A DNA stretch of 64,000 nucleotides, from the NCBI RefSeq assembly GCF_037975245.1, contig NC_092571.1, positions 25,250,564-25,314,563 on the forward strand, in the 5' to 3' direction. The position numbers were made by a program, and so were the translations under genes. The notes under the pieces are model-generated. The model searched no databases, was not told where the DNA came from, and saw only the letters and a program-made list of their open reading frames with translations. Positions 1-9,500 of the stretch are shown piece after piece. This DNA is from Apostichopus japonicus. Its lineage: Eukaryota; Echinodermata; Holothuroidea; Aspidochirotida; Stichopodidae. Positions within the stretch are counted from its first letter, which is position 1. The number at the start of each line of letters is the position of its first letter.

Positions 1-1467
1 ACAACAACTGAACTGGCAATCCACATTCCCGTTTCAAACCAATGAACGCTTCAAAACAGCTATTTTATAGTCGTATAGTCAAGACAAGCAAGGTCAAGTT
101 CATTCAGTTGAAGCTCATCGGTGCACTTTATAGCTCAGATTTAAGTCGATTATTTGTCATCATTTGACGGAAACCTACCACTGTAACCTTAGAAACCAAA
201 CAAACAAACAAACAACTGCACACCTTCATCGTTGTTTTGAATTTAGTAAGATTTGTTTTGTATAAGCTTCGGCATGTCACAATCTTTTTTTAACCTTTTT
301 GTGATGATAATATTACTTATCCGACCAAACTACACGATTTTCATTACCTTACACAACTTTCTCACTCAATTTCCTCGTATGACTAGGCACTTTAATGGTG
401 GTTTGTCCGTATAGACGGATATATAGGGCCTATGATATGAAAGCTGTATATTTACGTTTTGTTTTAAATCATATGTCCCTCTGTTTCAAAACGAATCTAA
501 TATTGACTTACAATTTAATACTAAATTTCAAACAACTTTAACAACTGTATTTTAGTCAAATGTCTTGGCGCTATTTGATACCAAGAATAGCATATCATGT
601 ATTTCATTTCAAATAATGAACGAATAATTGAAAATTGTGATAAAAAACTAAAAAGTAGCTTAATTGGCGAGGAAATGTTGAGATTCGGATCAAATATATT
701 ACTCATGAGATATCTCGAAATGGTGTCTTCATTTTGGTACACTAACTTTACAAAAATCACTACAAATTTAGATATGGCTGGCTTAATATGTATGTATAAA
801 GAAGATACAGTGATGTACACAATATTCAAAAGTGGAGGTGGGGAGATTCAAAATTCGAAACTTCCACCGATTGATTTGGGGGATCCTCCCACATAAAACA
901 ACACTAGGTCAGACGTCAAATGTTGTATTCTGATGTCTCTTACAGACTCCAAATTACGCCTACACATGCTTATAAAAACATTTGAATTTTGAAAACATCT
1001 CCCAACGCAATGTGGTTCCCACGGCTGACAAATGACATTCCTCAGCTCAGCTCCCCTCCCCTCCACTCATTCCCCTCCCCCTCCCCTCCCCTCCCCCTCC
1101 AAAATGCTTCTTCTTTTTCTGTATAAAATATTGAATTCACCATTTCACCGCTAAAGAGATCATATTTCTACGAAAAAGTTGCGTTTTGAGTAAATTTTAG
1201 TTACAGAGAACATTATAACAGTTAAGTAGAGATTCTAAATAGTATCACATTTTAAGGATAAATCAACAAGAAAATTTCTAAAAGGATAGGTCAAGCTGTT
1301 TTAGGGGGACATCACATAAACACCGTACTGTGATCAACTCCCTGGAAAAGTCAGGGCCGTAGCTAGACAAAATACATGCAATCAACTGTATCTCGAGTTA
1401 GGACAAGATATTCAAATGGAGTTTTCAACTAACAGTGCGGAATATTTTTCTTTCTTAGATATCTGCT
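1..1467. other. non-coding sequence, no gene recognised
   Basis: AT-rich sequence with a CT-rich run near 1050-1100. A short stretch near 1348 resembles a hAT terminal end, but I see no partner end. The short ORFs here have no recognisable domain. The right edge abuts the stop codon of the minus-strand Ig-type gene, so the last few hundred bases may include its 3' UTR. Confidence 0.4.
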
Positions 1468-2559
1468 TTATCGTCTAATACCGCCGATGCGACCATTTAC
1501 GTAGTGAACTGATGTTGAATGGTCCATTGGCACGTCTGGTGACTGAGTTTGCGTTACATCTGGGACGTGTCTCGATGCCACAGGGGTACGACCGGGTGAA
1601 TCTTTGTTGCCACCGCCGCGGTCATTCTCATCTCTAGGTTTCTTCCCCGATTTCTTACAGACACAGCATAGGATACCACAGGTAATAATAGATAGAATCA
1701 ACAACAGTGCAGTAGAGACCGCCAGACACAGGATCACGACAACTTTGTCATTACTGTCGTCTGAGCTGTTGATCCTAATAGTCGATGATGCCGAAACACG
1801 TGTAGTGCCCTCATTTAATCGAGATGAACAGGTGACGATAAAATCGTCAGGGACTGAAGGGAAATCGAGTCCTTCAATCGTAAGAATCGATTGTTTTGAT
1901 GACGTGTTCACTTGAATCGATATCTGTCTTTCGATGAGAATTGTCAGATCATCATCAAATAATTCCTGACCCGTTTTCTTAGACTCCATTGACCAACGGA
2001 ATGCTTGTGTGTCCGAAGATTCAAAATTACTGGTACATAGAAATTGGATTCCTGACCGATTGTAGGTGTCTTGAGAGAATATAACGTAGCCTGGATTGAC
2101 GTTTATACCCAAATCTTTTGTAGGGTGTATCCCTGTTGCAACTACCGGCACAAGACTCTCAATATTTGTCTGAAACCGAAACTCTGAAGAAGAAATAATC
2201 GATGTACAGGTTAATCCTTGTTCATTGACAAGTAACCGGGGAAAGGATATGCCTACGTGAAGTCCATTAACCTCAAATGTAGTTACGTCCGGCAGACCAT
2301 AACAACTTTCTTGTGTGCTATCAGGGAATAGGACATCACCGATCCCATCGACGTGTGCAACTATCTTATCACCCAGTGAAAGTAAGATCTCTGGTTTAAG
2401 AGGCGAATCAGTTTCACAGACCAAAGTTATTGAATTGTTCTGACTTTGCAAAAGTCGAGTAGAAATCGTCGGTTCTGCGAAAACTTGAAACGTCGACAAA
2501 GTCATAACAGAAAAGATGATTGCAGATAATTCCAGAATCTTCATGATGTTTTCATCCAA
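1468..2559 (-). CDS. type I membrane protein with two Ig-like domains, intronless ORF
   Basis: This is an open frame of 363 codons. The N-terminus holds a hydrophobic signal peptide (about residues 6-28, likely cleaved after VFA). Two Ig-like modules follow: one with Cys48 and Cys118 as the probable disulfide pair, and one starting near Cys175 with a Trp at 189 and a later VTCSS cysteine. Asn-X-Ser/Thr sites (NNS, NRS, NTS, NSS) lie in this extracellular part. A single long hydrophobic segment (around residues 272-297, with VVVILCLAVSTALLLILSII) is followed by a Cys/Lys-rich stop-transfer stretch and a tail of about 60 polar residues. Topology and domains suggest a cell-surface receptor or adhesion molecule, but the ligand is unknown. 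Either Met1 or Met6 could be the start. Ig receptors usually have one exon per domain, so the unbroken ORF is unusual. No orthologue is recognised. Confidence 0.72.
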   Translation of the reverse strand: MDENIMKILELSAIIFSVMTLSTFQVFAEPTISTRLLQSQNNSITLVCETDSPLKPEILLSLGDKIVAHVDGIGDVLFPDSTQESCYGLPDVTTFEVNGLHVGISFPRLLVNEQGLTCTSIISSSEFRFQTNIESLVPVVATGIHPTKDLGINVNPGYVIFSQDTYNRSGIQFLCTSNFESSDTQAFRWSMESKKTGQELFDDDLTILIERQISIQVNTSSKQSILTIEGLDFPSVPDDFIVTCSSRLNEGTTRVSASSTIRINSSDDSNDKVVVILCLAVSTALLLILSIITCGILCCVCKKSGKKPRDENDRGGGNKDSPGRTPVASRHVPDVTQTQSPDVPMDHSTSVHYVNGRIGGIRR

Positions 2560-3698
2560 AGGATTTTTATCCCGTGATCTGGTTTCACAGCAAAGTTTTA
2601 TCCGATTTTTTTTTTTTTTTTAAACAAATGCGTATTTTAGTTTGAACAATCGATGAAACTCGACGAAAGTGGATAACATATATATATATACCATACACGT
2701 CCACGAGAACAATGTCACAAAAAGAAATTATCCCTGGATTCCTTACAAAAACAGTCGTTTGCCTCTGAACCAAATCAAGTGGCTACAGCATCTACCACGC
2801 GTGATACAACACACCGTCGAAATGTGTTGTTACATATTCTCTGCATAGTAATATACACAACAAAGTCAGTATGCATTTTTTAGCAAACGGAAGAGGAACT
2901 AAACCCACCCAATAGACCCTTTGTCACCATAGACCTTTATCGAACTATAATGAGGCATTGTGAATTGAAAACGGTTCTGACAGCGGTCTCCAAAACTCAA
3001 CTTCTGTTGTCGTCAATGAGAATCATATAGCAGAACGAACTGCATATCTGCTTAATTTGGGCTTTACAAATCGATACCAAATATTATTTCAATACAAATT
3101 TGCACTACCACACAATTGAATGCAACGACTTGTTTGTCATGCGTGTGGGTGCGTGTGTGTGTGTGTGGGTGTGTATGCACGTTGACTTATTTGTGTTTTC
3201 CCGATGTGATTGTGGTGGTAACAATAATGTTTCTTTACATTCTCGATTACCCTAAAGCCCGACTGTTTTTTCAAACACCTATCAAAGATAGAGCTGAAGG
3301 CCCCTCTTTGATGGTTTTGAGAAGCTTTGATATAAGGCCGGTTAAAATATTGAAGTTACACTTAAATGGCGTGCCTTGAATATTCCCGGTGTGGCTTCAA
3401 CCCGTGTTAAAATGATAATTGTATGATAATTATACGGTACCGTACCACAAGTATAGGTGAGTGTACGTCCGCCTGAAAGGTTAACCGACTGCAGTGATTG
3501 TTTGGCATTTATTGAGTCATCGTCATTCTTGTTAATGCTTGGACGTTTAAGAAGATGAACTAATCTACTGATGGTCTAAAAATCTGGAGGATTGAAGGTG
3601 ATTTAAGCCATTTTTTAAAGGAAATCCTGTGTGAAAACAAGAAGATTGCGCAGCGAGAGCTGCCGGTGGGTTGGGAAGCACTATGCCCACCTTTGACT
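2560..3698. other. upstream region of the Ig-type gene, no second gene seen
   Basis: It contains a poly-T tract at about 2606-2620, a short TA run near 2681 and a GT-rich stretch near 3145-3175. It should hold the promoter of the minus-strand Ig-type gene, but no convincing core-promoter motif was identified. Confidence 0.35.
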
Positions 3699-4072
3699 TC
3701 TAGCTCCAGTGGCGGCGGAACCGGGGGGGCTTGGGGGGGCTCAGCCCCCCCAATGAAAAAGTTGAGGGGGCAAATGCATGATAAGCCCCCCCAATATTTA
3801 CCAAGGTTCCGAAACGTGCATCTGCCCATTTTTCAATGCATACTTGTCGATCTGTCCGATGCACACGTATACTACATAGGTGTAATAATTTTAGTAATTG
3901 CTGGGGACCCTCGGCCCGTCCCCTGGCTATTGACCACATTGTCACCCCAATGGCGTCTTCACGCCCCGTGAAAAGTGGAAGCAGTGAGTGTGAGTACCGG
4001 TAAGCGTAACACAACTTCGTCTTAGGTCAATGACTTGCCTCATTTCAGCCAGTTCTCCAACATCCCCTTACT

Positions 4073-4475
4073 TAGTGGCGGAGCGTCCATATATACAGTC
4101 AGGGGGCGGATGCCCCCCCCCCCCTGACGAACTCAAATGGACTGCTGGCGCCCTTTTCAGCTTTTCACTACTTGTTTACTTATTCGCGATTATTGACTAT
4201 TTTATTGCGCTCTCATATACCTATTGACATTTGTCATATTCTGTTGGTGTAATTTTCCGACGAAATGGCGACGACACCTATTTATTCTCCGTTTATCTGC
4301 AAATAAGCAAGGCCCGGAAAGGGTCATTTCCTGCAATCTAGGGAGTATCTTTACTCGAAAATTTTCTGTACGCTCCGCGCCAACCTGTGGTGGCGCTCCC
4401 CTTAGATAGTGTCGAAAGCGCCCCTACAGACCATTCTTGCACCCCCCTGACCAAAACCCCCTAGCTCCGCAACTG
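4073..4475. mobile_element. hAT-like MITE nested in the outer element (403 bp)
   Basis: It begins TAGTGGCGGAGC and ends GCTCCGCAACTG, imperfect inverted repeats whose first base has drifted from C to T. The 8-bp direct repeat CCCTTACT flanks it at 4065-4072 and 4476-4483. It lies wholly inside the 3707-4790 element, so it is the younger insertion. It has no coding capacity. Confidence 0.85.
4310..4410 (+). repeat. shared internal module, copy 1
   Basis: This block contains ATTTTCTGTACGCTCCGCG followed by CCAACCTGTGGTGGCGCTCC. The same block recurs at 4640-4742 and, inverted, at 9700-9800. The three copies lie in three different elements. Confidence 0.7.
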
Positions 4476-4639
4476 CCCTTACTACACTCAAAAACGTCTT
4501 TGCGGGTACACTACGAGTTATAGCTACTCTCTTAAACACCATCGAATATACAAATTACAATGTTTTTACAGACTTTTACGGAATCTGAGAAATTGCAGGC
4601 TTGAGACCCATATTTTAGGGCTAGGTATTGGCAGCATAA

Positions 4640-4742
4640 AACACTCGGGAAGTGCCGTTTCCGGCCATCTGGGGGTTTGAAAAAAAACCAAAATTTTCTT
4701 GTACGCTCCGCGCCAACCGTTGGTGGCGCTCCGCTTAGATAG
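4640..4742 (+). repeat. shared internal module, copy 2
   Basis: It resembles the block at 4310-4410 (TTTTCTTGTACGCTCCGCGC, then a GGTGGCGCTCC run). It is located near the right end of the outer hAT-like element. Confidence 0.7.
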
Positions 4743-4798
4743 TATCCACACATTAGCCCCCCCAATAATTTTTCCGTTCCGCCGCGCCTGTCTAGCTC

Positions 4799-5501
4799 CC
4801 AATCTAAACGGTCATGGTGGCAAAAATTGAACCCATGCATGTGCTATCATATGGTGGGTAGGACATGTCAGTTGAAAACTTCTATCTATGCTCTATAGCG
4901 GCCTTGGGAGTGGCGAGTTTAGTGTGTAAGTCAATGGCAGCAATTGTGACGTTATATACATATGGGTACCACATCACAATTACTTTAATCTACATCCTCT
5001 TGAAAGGGTGGTTAACGGTTACCAAAACACCTAAAATTACATAATGTAATGGGCGTTTGTTTTGGCATATATTCAGTCACAAGCATTGTTTTTCTCCCTG
5101 TGATAGGCCTATGCCAGTTCAAAACGTCTACCTATTTAGCGGGCCTTGACTCAAGTGACGAATTTAGTGTGTCAAAGTCAATGGAACGGCTATACTCGTG
5201 GTATACGACACCTGTATAGCTTAGTCCAGTCGGTACGTATGTCTAAAGAGTTGTTCTTTTGTATAAACAAACGACATAAAAACATGTACCTATTTTAAGG
5301 TATAGGAGTCTTCACAGTCAAGTTATTCTGTAATAATTTTAAAATCATTAGCTCTTGGGTTCATTGGTTAACCAGCTAATAACGACACTTGAACAAACAA
5401 ACATTTGCCGTTTAAACTCAGACCCAGGTCCCCAAACCACACCAAGATATGAATATGCAATTTCATTTTTTAAAGCACATCACGGAGTTGACCTGGCCAG
5501 T
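4799..5501. other. non-coding sequence, nothing recognised
   Basis: AT-rich sequence between two mobile elements. No ORF with a recognisable domain, RNA gene or clear repeat was seen. Confidence 0.3.
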
Positions 5502-5810
5502 AATAATAATAATATTTGATTTTATATAGCGCTTTATACTAGCGATAGGTCTCAACGCGCTTAAAGACGTTATATTACCCCTGGTCAATGATAACCTGTC
5601 CCAGAGACAATCCCTCCAGTCGACAGCAGTTATATACTGCGCCCAATGACAAGTTACCTCACAGGTACCCATTTAACCCCTGGGTAGAGAGAGGCAATTG
5701 AGAAAAAGAACTTGCCCAAGGACACAACGTAATGAGCTAGGCAGGAATCGAACCACCAATCCTTGGATCACGAGTCCGACGCCTTAGCCAATTAGCCACC
5801 ACGCTCTCTC
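5502..5810 (-). mobile_element. tRNA-headed SINE, copy 1
   Basis: On the minus strand it starts with a tRNA-like head. The A-box-like TGGCTAATTGG lies within about 5780-5800 and the B box GGTTCGATTCC at 5743-5753. A conserved body with TTGTGTCCTTGGGCAAG follows. The tail GCGCTATATAAAATC runs into (ATT)n. The layout is that of a Pol III SINE with a LINE-type 3' tail. A close copy lies at 51762-52080. Confidence 0.85.
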
Positions 5811-6414
5811 ATGCATGTAGGTGCCCCCACCCGTCCCCGAATGAAATGTGCCACCACCAGAAAAGTTACCGGACAGTCCTTATCTCAGAATTCGTGGATT
5901 TACAAACTTGCAGTTGAGAACACTGTATATTGCCACTCTCATAACATGATTTAACGAAATTTAATGACGATATTAAACAGTTCCTAACCTTTATTTGATA
6001 GAAACGGAATATTAATATCAATAGCTACTTGTAGTACGAATTCTTTGAAGAGCGACATGAACGTAGAGCATGTGAAACAAATGTCCCAACGACAGGGTGT
6101 TCAAGCATGGCATTCGTATGCAAATTCGCACATGCATTTTCACGTAAAAGTTTCGCATAGGTCCCTACGAGCAAAATATGTCGGTTTGACACGATCTGTT
6201 TGTCCTTATAGTAAATTCGTTCTTCTTTACTTCAATGAAGCTGGAAGCTGGACAGCATAGCCAAAGAACCAATTCCCAGCTACACCAACGCAAGATGAAA
6301 TGAAAAGTATATGCAACAGCCTGTATAGGATAAAACGTTAGGGGTGTATCATACCTTTATGAAATATTTTGCAATACTTCCGTGTACATGTAATAATTAA
6401 TTATGTTTACTCAC
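5811..6414. other. intergenic or 3' region of the secreted-precursor gene
   Basis: No exon can be assigned with confidence. A candidate minus-strand acceptor near 6250 would open a six-codon frame and then stop, which could be the end of the gene just upstream. This is speculative. Confidence 0.25.
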
Positions 6415-6522
6415 CACAGACATCAAATCACCAATTAGATAGTTCATATTATAAAAGGGAGCCGGTGACACAGTGTAATATGATTGTCCGTCAGGTGTCG
6501 AAATTTGAACCTCGATTAGCGC
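6415..6522 (-). CDS. secreted precursor, coding exon 3
   Basis: 108 nt between TTTCAG and GTGAGT, in phase 0, giving 36 residues beginning ALIEVQISTPDGQSYY. It is rich in Tyr and Pro and ends GDLMSV before the donor. Confidence 0.55.
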
Positions 6523-9500
6523 CTGAAATTAGGCAAAAAGGAATAATTGTTACACATTTATTATAAGAAACAGTCTCAAACAGACAGTCATTTTCAATAC
6601 GATATAGGCTTATATCAATATTTATAGATATTTCTCAAATCACATCACATCACATTTTTTTTTTTTTTTTTTTGGCTAGACAGATTGCCGGCATCATTCT
6701 GGGTTATTCAAGGTATATACTTGAGTTATAAGGACAGTCCCTAATCATCCGACAAAAAAAAAATAAAGAAAGAAAGGAAGTCAGTCTTTACATGAGTGGT
6801 TTGAGAGTTAATCTAACTTCGCGCTTATAGAGTGAATTATTCACTCGATTTAGAGCGAAGTTGATGAGAATTCGCTCTTTATGATCAGAGTGACTTGGCA
6901 AAGATCGATCATTCTAGACCGTCTCAAAGAGTGAAATTTCACTCTTAGCAATTGAGAGTTTAACATTTAACAGTGTGCGAGTGAGATATCATAAAACTTT
7001 TTCAAGTTTTGTAGCACTAAAGAGCATTGAAGCATGATGAAAGCTTTATAAGTTACCGTAGGAATTATAGGGCTAGCGTATAGCCTAACACATATCAACA
7101 GTGGTAGTTGATAGGTGGTGTCAATGAACCATTGGAAGAAGAAGATGGATTGACGAAATGCCAGTTCTTTGTAATTATGCATTCATTAGGTCTAGGCTAT
7201 TTTAGAAAAATCTATGCTATACAGACATGTGTTAGTGTATTAATCCTATATAAGCATCTACGTATATGTATTGCGTGTGTTTGGACTGATGTTGTACAAT
7301 TTAAGAGGACTGAAGTTGAGGGTGATTTTAAGCGTTTTGAAAGAAATTCGCTGGTGAAATAGGAAAATTACGCGGCAAAGAGGCCTGGTACATGAATATA
7401 TTTTAGAGAAGGAAGTAGCTCAAAATCCCAAAAGGGCATGATGGTTCCAATAATCAACGATGATAATTTTGAGTATAAGGAATTGTATGTCAATATGTCA
7501 GAAAGAAATTTTTTTATCGGTGCGCTTGGGAACCTCGGGATACGGCGAATACCGTGTGTAAGTCAAATGAGCAATTAATTGTCGTAGGATCGCTTCTCGG
7601 CCTTTTGGCTAAGATCATGTGTAGTATATGTTTCCTTTCGAGGGGAATGGTGATGCACACCCGACGATGATCACACAGTCACAGTCCCGATGCAAAGGGG
7701 ACTGGGGTTGAGAGCGGATCAGTCGTTCGGTAGTTTGGCTTTAGTGACCAGGTTCTTTCCTGGGTGACTTTTCTTCAAAGGTATTAACTGTCGTAGGACA
7801 CAGAAACTTGGTTCATTCGTATGTTGCCTAAAATATGCCAGAAAGTCCGCAAGTGGCCACGAATGGTCACACTTGTAGACAGGATTTTTCGGCCTCTGTC
7901 CTATAGTTTACAACTAATAGCTATATATTAACTGATTTGAAATATTCTTCCTCGTTATCTTAAAACCATTTTTAGGGATAAAGCCTCCAGTGGGCTGCTT
8001 TAATTTTTTAGTAAGCAAATTTCAGCTAAATGTTATGATCATAATTTTTAACCTTTGCGACTTTACTAGCCGACTAAGGCGGATGAAGAAAGGGAGTGGG
8101 GGGGGGGGTTACAAACAAATATAAGAGAGAAGAAATAAATAAGTTACATGATATATCAATTGCAATTGACTGCCACGACACCGCTGCGGAGCGGCGAGAG
8201 GGGGAATGAGGGGGTTGGGAGGGTGAGAGTGGATGAGCATTTTATCGTTTCCCATATGAAGGAAATATCCCCCCCCTCCCGCCTAGCACATCTCCACCAC
8301 TCAATCTCCTTGTTCCATTTTATCAAGAAATATATATGCAAGGGGAAACATTTTACTCACGGGTGGTTGCGGAGTTCCACCACCGCCTCTTCTGAATATA
8401 GGAAACCCAACGTTCCAGAGAGGTGCCTCCATTCCATCAGCAACCACAGCTTTTAACGATCTGGGTTTGTCTCTCGATAGTGATCCTTGATGAGGATGTG
8501 GATGCTTTTGAACAGAGGTAAACGGAGAGTATTCCGATCTTCTCTCCTGAGTAATCAACTTGCGACTTAACAAAAGGACTACTGATAAGCGACCAGCGGG
8601 ATTATCTTCTAGTATCCAATTTTCTTTTGTTTTGTATTGATCTAAGTTTCGTCTGATCTCACGACGACTAAGTTTATGGTTACTTTCAGACTCCAGTATT
8701 TCGGACATCGCTTCTTCATAACTAGGTACAGGAGGTTCTTTCAAGTACACGTTTGCAGTACCCTTGTAAGACGGAAATAAAATATAGGACAACATAAGGG
8801 ATTTCATATCATTCCAATCTCATTATAACTTGGTAAAAAGAATCGAAAATAACTGATTTATTGCAAACAAATTTGCGAAGTACTCTCCTTAAACTGAACC
8901 AGACATGACCTTAATTATCATGCATGCACTGTTGTGGATACATTTAGCGGTTAAGGTATCGTATCTATTCTTCTTTTAGATCGATCATGGCATTACTGAA
9001 AATGTTACGGGATGGAACTAGTCGTCGATAGCGTTCGGCGTTCGGACAGAGGGTACGGAATATGAACCTTAGCTTGGGGAAGGGGGGGGGGGATTTAAAT
9101 ATGAGCCTACTATATAGGTACCATAATACTCTTTACATAAAAGATATGTTTTTACTATACAAATACGAAGAAAATGCCAATACTTTGGTCTTTCATGAAA
9201 GTAAAATATTAGGTCGTTTTCTTTTTATCTGTTTTCTTCTTTATTTTCCTTTTAGAAATAACTTTAATTTTCTTGTTTGAAGCCTTTGTTTGGTATGTAA
9301 TTAGATGTCTGTGTTTATTTCACAGTATATTGGAGTTTCTTTGACCTGTTCGGAGGATTTACTGGGAATAAATCAATTGAACCGAATCCTAGAGAAATTA
9401 CCGATAATAGCCATAACGTTTGTTTTAATCATTGTGAGCACAATTCAGTTCTGACATGAGAGACTGTTATGGTAATATTGTTCAACAAAACGTACTGATT

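Larger units (their letters stand above)
3707..4790. mobile_element. hAT-like non-autonomous DNA transposon (outer, 1084 bp)
   Basis: The ends are imperfect inverted repeats, CAGTGGCGGCGGAAC on the left and the complement-like GTTCCGCCGCGCCTG on the right. A perfect 8-bp direct repeat TCTAGCTC flanks them at 3699-3706 and 4791-4798. Eight-base target duplications and CAG...CTG ends are typical of hAT elements. No transposase frame is visible, so it is non-autonomous. A second element is inserted at 4073-4475. Confidence 0.85.

Noticed and set aside
7589-7782. Functional U2 snRNA gene
   Set aside because: Only the first ~44 nt match U2. The Sm site and 3' stem-loops are replaced, and target duplications flank the unit.
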